DNA from: Siphonodentalium dalli
Lineage: Eukaryota; Mollusca; Scaphopoda; Gadilida; Siphonodentaliidae
Length of the DNA stretch: 64,000 nt
Direction: 5' to 3'
NCBI GenBank assembly: GCA_032622095.1
Contig: CP136067.1
Coordinates: forward strand, 61,824,893-61,888,892
Below, piece after piece: positions 33,559-44,364 of the stretch (positions are counted from its first letter, which is position 1; each line of letters starts with the position of its first letter). The notes beneath the pieces were generated by a model that searched no databases, was not told the origin of the DNA, and saw nothing but the letters and a program-made list of their open reading frames with translations. The translations under genes were made by a program, and so were the position numbers.

Positions 33559-34532
33559 GCGAGTTTGCGATTTCAAACCGGTACGGGTACCGGTACGCGT
33601 ACGGGTAGCTACCCGTACCGGTACACGTTTTGAAATCGCAAACTGTTTTACCGGTATAATTCATCACATCGACTGGTAATGTATGGTGAGCCAACTGCGA
33701 CAAAAAAGATATTATGATATAGATTGTTATTCGCGTTATTGGCCTATGTTATACTTAGCGTTATGGGTTGTTGGAAATATGTATTTAGATTAGATGAGCC
33801 CCATGATAATCAGTTGCTTTCATCAAGGACGAGCTAGGTGGCAGTTGGAAGAGGACGTTGCTTTTCTTTCACTCATATTGGTAACATTTTCAACAATTTG
33901 ATTCTACAAGTCATAGACCGATCGAGTGTTGACAATAAATCGGTTGGAATTTTTAAACTTAGAAAATAGATTATGATAGCTCAAATATACAATTACGTTA
34001 TATATAGTTAAAATGTCCAACCAATATTCGGTGTAAAATGTATTGTTTTAGACCAAGGGTCTAATATTGTCCTACATGTACTTTCAGTTCGATATAATAC
34101 CGCATTTGTCCCTTATTTTAGTTGGGGAATATTTAGTCATATTAAAGATGCATAATCCGAATTAATGCTCCCAAGTTACTATTTTTTTTTGGCTTCGGGG
34201 GTTAAACTAAATATTTGATTCGAATCGAGGACCCCACCATCAAAGCGCAGAGTGATCAGATATCGATTTTTGAAGTTTGTTATTTCTTGAATTGTGTAAT
34301 TATTTGTGGCCCAGAAAAGAGTCATCAAACCGACGGTCTCGGACAAAATTGCGGACGAAGATGCTTAACTCTAAAATCAAGTGGTAATGCGGCCAAAATT
34401 TTATACTATAGTTGACAGCAGTTAGCATTATTTTTTGGTAATTAATCGATTCTGATAACAAAAGCGTATTTTGAAGAAATGTTCTTGTTGTAACTTTATG
34501 ATATAGGAACAGTCTGATCGGTTTGAGTAGAT

Positions 34533-35024
34533 TTAAAGGTACTCAACCCGATAAAACTCCTCTCAATTACTATTTCAATGGCTTCGGGGGTCAAAAATAT
34601 TTGATTCGAGTCGAGGAAGTCACCCATCAAAGCTCAGATTTGTTAGATATCGATTTTAGAAATCTATTATTTTTCATTATCGGGAATTCTTTCTGGCCCA
34701 GAAGACTGTCAAAAATTCGTTATTATTCGTTACCCACTTGATTATAGAGTTATCCATCCTTGTCTGTTTGAATAGAATTTTGGCGTAAAATCTCGAGCAG
34801 GTTACCAAATTGACGGCAGTTATTGGTACTCATCTCGAGAACATAAGAATTTTCAAAAATCAATATCTAATAACTCTGAGCTTTGTTTGGTGGGTTCCTC
34901 GACTCGAATCAAATATTTTTTACCCCCAAAGCCAAAGAAATAGTAATATAGGACCCTCTGATCGGATTGTTGTTGTTGGAATCTGTTGAGATGGGGACCC
35001 TCTTTACGGGTTGAGTACCTTTAA
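34533..35024. mobile_element. Nested foldback element, TTAAAGGTACTCAACCCG ends
   Basis: Begins TTAAAGGTACTCAACCCG and ends with the inverse CGGGTTGAGTACCTTTAA. The interior word 'GGCTTCGGGGGTCAAAAATA' followed by TTTGATTCGAGTCGAGGA (34580) is mirrored at about 34850-34935. A third, direct relative lies outside at about 34190-34290 (GGCTTCGGGGGTTAAACTAA). It sits within the 2.8-kb element, so it is younger or was co-mobilised. Confidence 0.75.
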
Positions 35025-35509
35025 GTAAACCCTTGTTTGGAATCTTTCAACAGATCGAAGGGTCGGCCCGTCGGGGCAAGGGAATATTTATGCCAAGAAT
35101 TGGGATTGTTGTCGGGATCTAAACCCGGAGGTAGGTTGAAATGTTTAACTTGGTAACAAAAAAGGTGTCAAAATGTAGTCTGTTTATTATACGGATTGAA
35201 TAAAGAGCGTTTACTTCACTTCTGTGCGAAACACAGAAAACAGCTGAAACTCGCTCTGCTTATATGCTTAGATTTTGTAGAGTATGTATAGGTATTTCGT
35301 GTATTTGGCGACCTATATTATCCCCACTACAGTATACACAAGTATTGTGGTTCAAATGCGCCATGTCCGTTCAGATAGTAAATATATATTAAAATGATAA
35401 ATCAGTCCCCACCTACATACGATAAGGTAACTAAACGGTAATTGTATTCAAATGTGCAATGCATAGATAAATCCACGATATATTTATGTCCTTGTACAAT
35501 GGGTTGAGA

Positions 35510-35961
35510 CAGGGACGTGACGACAGGGGTGTCTTAACCCCCCCCCCACCCCCTCCCCAACTTTGGTCAAATGTTCAACATTTGGAAATTTGATATACCT
35601 GACACAACATTCGTTGGAAATTTCACACAAACAATAGGTTGAAATTTTTTTCGTAGTTTGATTTTCGAACAATTTATTAGTGGATAATTTGTAGTTTTTA
35701 GACCAACATTTGCATATTTCCCAATTTTTGGTAACAAAATTTGGACTGAAATGGCTGTCAGAAACAGTTGGAACTTGTTCAAGCTTGGGGGGGGGGTGTC
35801 AGGTCTCAAAATTTCCAACAATTGGAAAGCTTGATGCCAGCCAAGGGGAGGGGTGGATTTACGCGCAAACTTGTGAATTTGATATGGTTCGAGATGTGTA
35901 GTTAGAAATTCGAAGGTGGACACCCTTCCTAACGCGCAGACCATCTATAGCCATGTCCCTG
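35510..35961. mobile_element. Nested MITE, CAGGGAC ends
   Basis: Starts CAGGGACGTG and ends CATGTCCCTG (10-bp inverted repeat, one mismatch). It contains a C run near 35541 and a G run near 35789 in mirrored sequence (AACATTTGGAAATTTGATA against ATTTCCAACAATTGGAAAGC). The CAGGG terminus suggests hAT affinity. I cannot define an exact 8-bp duplication. A related fragment may lie at 248-520. Confidence 0.5.
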
Positions 35962-36355
35962 CAATGGGCGTCTATAGCACCATCTACTCACTCTATTAAT
36001 CACAACCTGTCATTAATGCATTGAAAAAAAATCGGCCTTCCGTATTTATCTAAGTGCTAGAAGCCGCCTCGATAATTTGAACACAAATCCTGGGTTAAAA
36101 TGACAACTTTATCAATAATATTTGCCCATGAAATCTTTCAATAAATAGGTTAACGCATATCTGACTGGAATTTCATGGAATTCATGGACCTTTGAGTGAG
36201 AAAATCGTAGTGAAAGGCTACCGGTCAATGGGACAAATCTACCCGTTTCAATTAGCTATCGCTTTATGTGCTGCAATGAAAGTACCCAAGTGACCGTGAC
36301 GATGTTCACAGATTTACCCGTGCCCGTTCCCGTCGAACGGGTATCGCAAACTCGC

Positions 36356-36913
36356 TACTATCTCTCCTCAATGTAAGCTACAAAATTATATCTGGTGTCC
36401 TGGTCGTCACATTGCAGATAACATTAGATTGATAGCAGATATATTCCAAAATCTGAAACTTAAAAACCAAAGTGGATTGCTACTTCTGCTGGATTTCGAA
36501 AAAGCTTTCGACTCAGTCTCTTATGTCATTCATGACAAATGTTTTTGAACTTTTTGGCTTTGGACATAACTTTATACAATATTTGAAAACGCTGTACAAT
36601 GGTATTCAATCTAATGTGTGTATCAACGGTAACATATCACCGCAATTCAAGATTTATAGAGGCTGTCGGCAGGGAGACCCAGTATCACCGTATATTTGTA
36701 TATTATGTGCAGAGATTCTAAGTATTGCAATCAGAAGTAACAAAAATATAGGCGGCATACAATTTGGAGGCTTAGAGTATAAGGTTAGCCAATATGCGGA
36801 CGACACATCTCTGCTACTGGACGGCGAAGCCCTGTCACTTGACACGACGTTCAGACTTCTCAGTAAATTTCAAGCTATATCCGGGCTTAAAATAAACTAC
36901 GATAAAACATATG
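36356..36913 (+). pseudogene. LINE ORF2, reverse transcriptase core
   Basis: Contains, in three shifted frames, SLLNVSYKIISGV, then PGRHIADNIRLIADIFQN and LLLLLDFEKAFDSVS (RT motif A with the catalytic Asp), then FMTNVFELFGFGHNFIQYLK, YRGCRQGDPVSPYICILCAE (motif B) and SQYADDTSLLLDG (motif C, YADD at 36793-36804), then SGLKINYDKT. About 20 residues normally found between YKIISGV and PGRHI are missing and the frame changes there, a deletion; a second shift follows DSVS near 36525. The reverse transcriptase cannot be functional. It is cut at 36913 by the next insertion. Confidence 0.9.
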
Positions 36914-39402
36914 GGGTGCTATTCACCAAGCGAGACTATTTTATAAACCAGGTAGTTTATATGGTAGCGGCTGAACGCAAAGGTATCTTCGCTTTAGCGC
37001 AAACGACACACGTTGTCGATGGTGTGATTGATCCAATCTATCAGATTTGTCACTTGTCAATTGACGCCGTCTTACGACTAATTCATGAACACTCACCGGC
37101 CTCAATCGGCATGTATAGCGGTATAATTTTTGGGTACAATTGTGTGGAGACTCATGCTTGCGTTTATATATCTGCAGAATGAGTTTCAATGATATTAATG
37201 AGGTTTTTTAATTAGCACAGTGTGAAAATGAAGAGCCAAGAAGATAACGTCTCAGAAGAATTTTGTTTGTGTTTTGGTTCTGTTTGGATATTTCCTTGCC
37301 ATTTCCAAAGAATTTTTTTTCCATCCAGCATTTTTCCGGCGCTGGTGAATGGTGCCGGTTTCTTTGTTCTTTAATATTTTGATTCTTCTCTCCACAATGC
37401 CCAAAAACGTTTTACGCTCGTCGGCAGTGGGGGGGGGGGTCTGGAAAACAATTGCACATATAGGGCCCAAAAAGTTTTTTTCGGACCCCGAGGGACCCAC
37501 CACCCATTTATGCAAATTTTTTCCTCCAAATGTTAGGGACCCATGTGCACCCCCTTTCTTTCTCATGTTTTTATCCAAATTTCAGGAGTTTTTTTTTAGC
37601 CATTCTTCAATAACTGTGTTAACTGCCTTGCAATCCCATTACACTGTCCTTTGTTGGTGCAAACTGTGTAAAATTAAGACTCAAGCAATAACATGCTTAA
37701 TCGGTAAAGCCCAGGTCAGAAAAACGAAAAATAAACTGTATTACCGCATTATAGCCTTAATATATCGAGCGTGTTTGATGTAAACATAATACCACAAAAT
37801 ACGCTCTTTCAAAAATCGTCAGTTGTGGGTTGCACCCCACAAATTACTCAAACAAAAGATCGCAACCCACAAGTATTATCTGACCAGTGCGGTCACCCCA
37901 CAACTATACTCTGACCAGTACGCCCATACATACATTTTGCGTTATAACTCAAGAGTCGGTTGTCATATTTTGATGCTCTATGACATGTGACGGACCAGAA
38001 ATGGGGAACGAATATGCATAATATCACGGATTGTGAGCACCAATGCCTACCAGAGTTATCCATGGGCCCTGTTTATGAAATTCAGTCCGTACAAAGTTTT
38101 TGCAATATAAGTTGAAGTGTCGGTTGTCGAATTTTGAAGTGGTTTGGTATGGTGATAGACCTGAATGATAGGGGAAGGATGTATGCAGATATTACTTCAT
38201 ATCACAGGTTTTGCCTGTCGATGCATACCAGAACTACCAACCTGGTTCCATCCGTAAACACATTTTGCATTATTATAACTAAACCATTTCTATGTATATT
38301 TGTGCACTAGAGTCTGCAGTATAGTCTCAGTCAGATTTTATTCTTGATTTTAGTTTGAACTTTGAAGACATTGAAGAATGTCATTTCTCAAAGCATCTGA
38401 ATGCATCACATTATTTCAGTTCATCTATTTATAAGCGATAACAGTGTACAATTAGTATAGTTTAGTCTTGTTGAGCAGTATTTAAGCTTCAAGATGAAGT
38501 TCGTAAATTCAAGGAGAATAGCGTCGCCTTCGGTTGGGATTGTCTGAACAATAAACAGTAACGGTCATTCATCATAAGCAATTCAGTTTTATTTGGATAA
38601 GTGTTGCAAATTAACATTACTTGCAACCATTAAAGATGAGAAATAACCAGAAGGAATGAATTTGATTGCATGCCAGAACAAGACAGTATTTCAGACATTA
38701 GAAATTTATGAGACACCCTTTCCAATGTCATGTTATGCAACAATCGGGTTAATGATATCTAGTCATCATTGAGTATTCACCATGTAGTATTTGTGATACA
38801 GTTTGTTTTTATTTTATTACTTTTATTCGGGTAATACAACTGGGTAATATATTAATTTGTTTTACTAAATTACGGTTTTCCACTGTGAAGTGGGACGGGA
38901 TCCTGTGAAATCCAGAAGGTTGCTAAATCTGAGGCTATATAGTCACTATAGCTGGCTATATAGCCATATGCCAACAAACATGATACTAACATGCTTACAA
39001 ACAACATTACATGGTCAGTACTTGTAAATTGTTTGAAAAAAAAAACCCATTTTGGAAAAATTTTTACAAGCACGATTGTTTCGGCCTCTGGATCACCCAC
39101 CCACCCCGGCCCTATATACGGAATATTTTTTGTAGACCCCCCATGTCGTCGGTGGTATATTTTGCCCCACGTAATTTTCCTCGATTGCTCATTGTTGAAA
39201 TGAACCAAACGTGTACTGTTACACGCAGCATGTTTATGTGACCGATTGTCAATCTATGATTGACGCCAATCACCTTGATTGGATAATCCTATACCGCGCG
39301 GCGATGTCTTCCCATCGATATGTCCACCGACAGCTTCGCATTGAGCGTCGCCTCGTAAAACTACCTGGACTATATTATAAACCCAGCCGGTGAATAGCAC
39401 CC
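36914..39402. mobile_element. 2.5-kb DNA element inserted after LINE motif C
   Basis: Ends GGGTGCTATTCACC at 36914 and GGTGAATAGCACCC at 39402, exact inverted repeats. The similarity continues more loosely inward (CCAGGTAGTTTATATGG against the inverse of AAAACTACCTGG). It is flanked by ATG on both sides (36911-36913 and 39403-39405). Removing the element and one ATG restores YDKTYGVWIGTKQFGSEAIQ, as expected after RT motif C/D, so the boundaries are right. A 3-bp duplication is compatible with PIF/Harbinger- or CACTA-type elements, but ATG is not the Harbinger consensus. The interior has a G/C-tract repeat (37250-37640) and diverged ~230-bp direct repeats (37820-38270), no transposase. Confidence 0.85.
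37820..38280 (+). repeat. Diverged direct repeats inside the 2.5-kb element
   Basis: Words such as ACATTTTGCGTTATAACTC, AGAGTCGGTTGTCATATTTTG and CCAATGCCTACCAGAGTTA (about 37930-38065) recur with changes at about 38098-38280 (AGTGTCGGTTGTCGAATTTTG, GATGCATACCAGAACTACC, ACATTTTGCATTATTATAAC). Period about 170-190 bp. Non-coding. Confidence 0.55.
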
Positions 39403-40958
39403 ATGGGGTCTGGATTGGAACAAAACAATTTGGATCAGAGGCAATTCAAGATCGTTGGAAGATAAAATGGCAACCAAATTCATTTCGACTCCTTGGGGTC
39501 ACTTTTTGGAACAAGAGGATATGTTCATAAGCAATTACCAATCGGCCTTGAAAGGATTAGATGCTACGCTCAGGGAATGGTCACATCGCAATTTAACAGT
39601 TCTGGGCAGAATCACCGTTATTAAGTCATTAGTTATGTCGAAGCTAACTTTTCTAATACAAACAATCCCGGACCCCCCTGCAACGATCATAAAGGAAATC
39701 CAGTCCAGGTTTTATAAATTTATATGGCGAAATAAACCCGACAGAATATCTCGACGCCAAATGCAACAATCGTATAAGAATGGCGGATGTAAAATGATAA
39801 ACCTAACTAACTATATTAGAGCCATGAAGGTCAATTGGATGAAAAAAATGATTTTTAATAGAGGCCGAGCATGGCAGAGTCTATTTGACACTGCACACTC
39901 ATTTCTACCTGAAAAATGGTATATTTGCGATTCTCTAAGCCAGTATAAGTCAAAAATACAAAGTCCTTTTTGGAATAATGTAATTGATTCTTGGATTTTA
40001 TATCGGGATTCATTACGTCCGAAGACATGTGCTGATTTATACAGCAATACATTTTGCGATAACTCTCTACTCAAAATCGGACAGAATACACTAAAAATCC
40101 CCGAATTAGAACGTAACGGCATTCTCTTTGTGAATGACTTCATTTGTGAAGATGGAACTATAATATCGTATGGAGAAGCAAAAGAAAAATTCCATTATAC
40201 ACCTGATTTTATAACTTTTAACAGAATAATCGTAGCAATTAGAAAATTCCTTAGCACTCTGTATAACGGAAGAATGTCCCCCCCCCCCCCCCAACCCCCC
40301 GCTACAGAACCCGATAATGCCTTTTCAACTGTTTATCTTATCGCGTTCTAATAGTCAAGCGATATATTCGACTTTAAATGAGATTGAAACCATACCTACC
40401 TGTATGAATAAATGGGACACAAATTTTAACACCTTTACGACCAGTACTGTAATGTCTAATATACTTCAAAATCCGTTCAGATGCACAAGCGATACTAAAT
40501 TCCGGTGGTTTCAGTTTCGTATTAATACCAGAATCCTTGGAACAAAGGCCATATTAACAAAAATGAAAATTACAACAAATGATCTGTGTACCTTCTGTGG
40601 TAAAGAAAGAGAAGATATTCAACATATATTTTGGCAATGCGACATTGTAAAAACTTTTTGGAATGAAATTAAAAACTGGTTTAACGAAAAAACAGAAAGT
40701 CCATTTAATTTTACCGAATCTAATATTATTTTTGCATATGGAGAGGGATTAGAGAATGAGTTACTCCGTTTCTTAATTATATTCAAAAAAAAATTCATAT
40801 ATCGTGCGAAAATGAGAGAAGAAAAACTTATCGCAGCAAATCTGAAATCTGATCTGAAATACTACTATTCGGTCGAGAGGGTTTGCCACTTCAGTAAATG
40901 CCAATATCAACAGTTTTTTGATCGATGGCAAGGTTTTGTCGGACTTATCGATTATTGA
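39403..40958 (+). pseudogene. LINE ORF2, C-terminal part with zinc knuckle
   Basis: After WIGTKQFGSEAIQ the frame shifts near 39520 into YQSALKGLDATLREWSHRNL, TVLGRITVIKSLVMSKL and KEIQSRFYKFIWRNK, the post-RT thumb and connection region of L1-type ORF2. A second break lies at a C15 run (40278-40292), then the final frame (40317-40958) carries the zf-RVT knuckle CTFCGKEREDIQHIFWQC (C-x2-C-x7-H-x4-C) and ends FVGLIDY. The C run is an obvious slippage site. Apart from these breaks the segment is well preserved, so the LINE is not very old. Confidence 0.88.
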
Positions 40959-41541
40959 AGTACAGCTTTCAATATAATCCTTAGTCAATCCAGACCATTA
41001 TAGATATTTTCTTATCCGTAAATTTTCACATTTAATTTAGTTATGCATATTAAATCAATTGCTATATTTCGGCTGATGGTATGTACATGCATTAACGCTT
41101 ATTTCCCATACGGACTTAGTGACCCCTGATATCCCCATCCACTATACATACACGTACTCGATTAGCTTTTCTCACGAAACCATTTATATTTAGACAAAAT
41201 GAAGTATATAACATATTTACAAAAGAGACCGATAATTGTACAAACGAGGAAGTCTGAACGTCGACAAAAACAAAAAACAAAAACAAATTATTCGTTTCTG
41301 AATAGACAACGTTTTCCCTATAGCAATCACCCACATATTTCACTCCATTTCATCTTCTGTAACTTTCTCTTCCCCTCTTCTTACCTATGTTTTGCCTAAA
41401 ACTCTCTCTCTCCATCTCTCTCTCTCTCTCTCATATAGAAACCTAGAACAATTTACCATTTATTTTTGTTATATACTTTGTCTTTCATTAACATGTTCTT
41501 GATTTCAATAAAAAATAAAAATAAAAAAAATAAAATAAAAA
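40959..41541 (+). other. LINE 3' untranslated region and A-rich tail
   Basis: Non-coding 3' region with a (CT)n microsatellite at 41402-41432 and a terminal AATAAAAAATAAAAATA-type tail at 41506-41541. The tail marks the 3' end of the LINE insertion. Confidence 0.75.
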
Positions 41542-41753
41542 GTTGGTATATTTGAAATAAAGTTATCTGATATATTACGCACATTTGAAGCATGTGTATT
41601 CTGAGTTATCGACAGTGTATTTTATTGAACCACGTAGTCTCTCTGTTTGTTGTGCAGAAATTGTATTGCCGATGTGAATCGGAATCAGTTCAATTTTGAA
41701 TTAATTCCTCGATCTATTTTAGGAAATAGCGCATATAATAAAAAGAAAACCTT

Positions 41754-41848
41754 CGTGTTTTGAGTGAATACCGGAATTACCTCATTCGTGGTCACAGTGA
41801 GATGCTGTGACCACTCATGAGATACTTCCGGTATTCACTCAAAACACG
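41754..41848. repeat. 95-bp hairpin element (copy 1)
   Basis: CGTGTTTTGAGTGAATACCG is mirrored by CGGTATTCACTCAAAACACG; the stem is about 40 bp with a few mismatches around a short GAGATG loop (GTGGTCACAG/CTGTGACCAC at the apex). Repeated at 49921-50015 in copy 2. Confidence 0.88.
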
Positions 41849-42448
41849 CAGGTATCCTCTATGAGTCTATGTATAATAAGTTTTAAAAGCCATAATAAAC
41901 TACGAGAAAAGATGAGAATGGATTTTTTTTCATTGCAATTTTTTTCCTCGACCAAAACCGGACCCACCCCATGGTTTCAACTGTTAAAGGGAGAAATTGT
42001 GGACAAAAAATTAAAATATAGAGCCCCCCCCCCCCTCACTGCTATAAGGCTATAGCATGCACTACTATATGAATATGATTGTTTCAATTCATTTTGAAGC
42101 TGTAATTTGTCTTAGAAATGATTTTGGAAAAAAATTGTATGACATCAGAAAAAATCTGCATTCCGGGCTCGGGGACACCCACCCACTCGGTCCTTGTATC
42201 CTGTAATTTTTTTCCGACAACCCCCCCCCCCTGAACGTCATAGCAATAATTATTAACAAGTTCTGGTCAAAAGGGTCCAATAATTCGTTTTAATTTATGT
42301 GCATTTTTTGTTAACGTGTGTTATCATAATCGATTGCACTTATACATTTGGGACATTATATTAATCAAAATAACTCCAATACAAATAATTTATAAATCAG
42401 ATGATTTATTGAAGTTATGTCTACGTAAAATAACACTTCCTGAAACGA

Positions 42449-42555
42449 CATATATGTCGTTCTACTCCTCACCGATAGACGACATATATGTCGTTCTACT
42501 CCTCAACCGATAGACGACATATTATATGCCGTGTTTTCCTCAACCGATAGACGAC
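42449..42555 (+). repeat. ~39-bp tandem palindromic repeat (copy 1)
   Basis: Three to four units of ACGACATATATGTCGT (a perfect 16-bp palindrome) separated by CTACTCCTCAACCGATAG. It directly abuts the left end of the 5-kb foldback element. It is also present in copy 2 from about 50616. Confidence 0.8.
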
Positions 42556-42582
42556 ATTCCTTATTCCTTATTTTCAAAAATG

Positions 42583-43288
42583 TCGCTTTCGGCCGATTTG
42601 ACGGCATGGGTGTGTGGCCCACCCCTAATACCCCCTAGAAACACCCGACCCCCCACGGTAAGGATTTCGACCGATTTGACGGCATGGGTGGGTGGCCCGC
42701 CCCAAATACCCCCTAGAAACACCCCGACCCCCCACCATCACCCCCGGGGGTACCACCCCGAGGGATGAAAATGGGGGTATGGAGCAATTTCGAGAACGGT
42801 AAGGATTTCGACCGATTTGACGGCATGGGTGGGTGGCCCGCCCCAAATACTCCAGAAATACCCAGACCCCCCATCCATCACCCCCGGGGGTACCACCCCA
42901 GGGGGTGAAAATGGGGTATGGAGCAATTTCGAGAACGGTAAGGATTTCGACCGATTTGACGGCATGGGTGGGTGGCCCGCCACAAATACCATATAGAAAC
43001 ACCCCGACCCCCACCCATCACCCCCGAGGGGTGAAAATGGGGTATGGAGTAATTTCGAGACCGATAAGGATTTCGACCGATTTGACGGCATGGGTGGGTG
43101 GCCCGCCCCAAATATCCCCTAGAAACATCCGGACCCCCACCCATCACCCGGGGGGTACCACCCCGATGGGGTGAAAATGGGGCATGGACCATTTTCGAGA
43201 ACGGTAAGGATTTCGACCGATTTCACGGCACCTAGAAACCTAGAAACACCCCGAGCCCCCACCCATCACCCCCGGGGTCCAAAAACGA
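42583..43288 (-). repeat. 127/142-bp GC-rich satellite, left arm (copy 1)
   Basis: About five units with anchor GATTTGACGGCAT at 42596, 42674, 42815, 42954, 43080 and 43220 (spacings 78, 141, 139, 126, 140). Units contain GGGTGGGTGGCCCGCCCC and runs of C and G around CCCCCGGGGG. Long open frames on both strands are periodic and run through the array, so they are composition artefacts. Confidence 0.85.
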
Positions 43289-44364
43289 CACAAATTGTGT
43301 CGGTTTATTATGGTAGTAACGATACTGTGGTTTCAGATGTTTAATTATTTCTCACTTTTCCGCTTGGCCCACGTTTTCGCAAAACACATGCTTCTTATGC
43401 GCGGACTTTCGCTCTCAATTGATTGAAACTGTCTCATATACATACACGTATACCGGTATACGTAATCCATTTTAATATATATAATATTTTTAAATTGAAT
43501 GAATGGGAGTCAGCATATCTCGTCCAATTCCCCAACCTTGCGGCCCATAAGTCGCTAAGTTTGGTATCATAATTTCGGAACGGAACTATATACGGTGTTG
43601 TATTGGCTTCTCGTTTGGTTATATGTAAATACATAAGTTCGTGTCTATTCTGTTGTATCAAATCTGACCATATAAAACTGTCTCATTATCATCTGGATAT
43701 GTCACAAGTGAAAAAATATGATAACTCTCCGATTGTTATAACGATTCATTATTTCGCATTAATTAACCGACAGGTATTGTAAAGTGTTCTCACTTAATGC
43801 ATGTGCAATGACGTCGGCTAGATAACTATACCCAAATATGTGTTAAAGTGCAGACCAATTCACCATTATGTTGTATTCAAGAATACGAAGCACACCAGAA
43901 ATAAGCAAATGGTATATGAAATGCACATGTCATCCCCAATACTTAAATGTCTTGACAATCTGATAAATTAGTATTAAAAAAACCCCAACTTGTCCATTAC
44001 GTCGCCATATAGTCAAGGGGAGCAGCGTTCCTGAATTATACACAATTTCGCTGTTGTTGCGAAATGGGCCACACTTCCAATGTGACAAAATTGTGCTCGT
44101 CATGCACCGATGTCTGTGAAGAACGATTGTTAAGTGAATATATGGACTTAATTGTGTATGTCGTATGACGAAATCTAATGAGGAATGTTAAAATACGCAC
44201 ATATTAACACAAGATTGTCCAGAATAAAAATCTATCTATTTATACATTAATTCTAAGGTACCCCGATTTAATGCGTGGGACAATCATTACCCTGGTGAGC
44301 CCCAACACCAGTAACCATCTACTGCTCCCCGGAGACAGGGGAGGTACAAACACATGAATTTGGC

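Larger units (their letters stand above)
33559..36355. mobile_element. 2.8-kb DNA element inserted in LINE RT, TA duplication
   Basis: The ends are GCGAGTTTGCGAT at 33559 and its exact inverse ending at 36355, flanked by TA (33557-33558 and 36356-36357). Removing the element and one TA restores a reading NWRPI-L-SLLNVSYKI typical of this RT block, so the boundaries are exact. Near the left end is an 85-bp hairpin (33562-33644) built from ACGGGTA/TACCCGT words; at the right end ACCCGTGCCCGTTCCCGTCG occurs just inside the terminus. No transposase frame is visible, so the element is non-autonomous. It contains at least two nested elements. Confidence 0.88.
31934..40958 (+). other. Extent of the interrupted LINE ORF2
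   Basis: The three ORF2 pieces (31934-33558, 36356-36913, 39403-40958) join end to end once the two insertions and one copy of each target duplication are removed, giving about 3.7 kb of coding-like sequence, close to the ~1200 codons usual for L1 ORF2. The joins fall inside conserved RT blocks and keep their residues in register. Confidence 0.85.
29823..41541 (+). mobile_element. L1/Tx1-like non-LTR retrotransposon, dead, with three insertions
   Basis: Two-ORF LINE on the plus strand: ORF1-like nucleic-acid-binding protein (29823-30336), then ORF2 with AP endonuclease, reverse transcriptase and C-terminal CCHC knuckle (31934-40958), then a 3' untranslated region ending in an A-rich AATAAAAATAAAA tail (about 41506-41541). 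It is broken by several frameshifts, stop codons, an internal RT deletion and three later insertions (30629-31130, 33559-36355, 36914-39402). Without the insertions it would be about 5.9 kb, a normal L1 length. The 5' limit is uncertain. The position of the 3' tail and the EN-RT-zinc knuckle order identify the class; the exact clade is inferred. Confidence 0.9.

Noticed and set aside
35496-35970. 8-bp target duplication CAATGGG(T/C) around the CAGGGAC element
   Set aside because: CAATGGG abuts the right end but lies 7 bp away from the left end, so it does not fit a proper duplication.
36914-37182. Extension of the reverse transcriptase frame to 37182
   Set aside because: From 36914 onward the frame reads into the inserted 2.5-kb element, so these residues are not part of the LINE protein.
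43434-43661. 75-codon frame conserved in both duplication copies and in the relative at 62098-62445
   Set aside because: Conservation between the 8-kb copies is due to recent duplication. In the distant relative indels break the frame, so the conservation is at DNA level.
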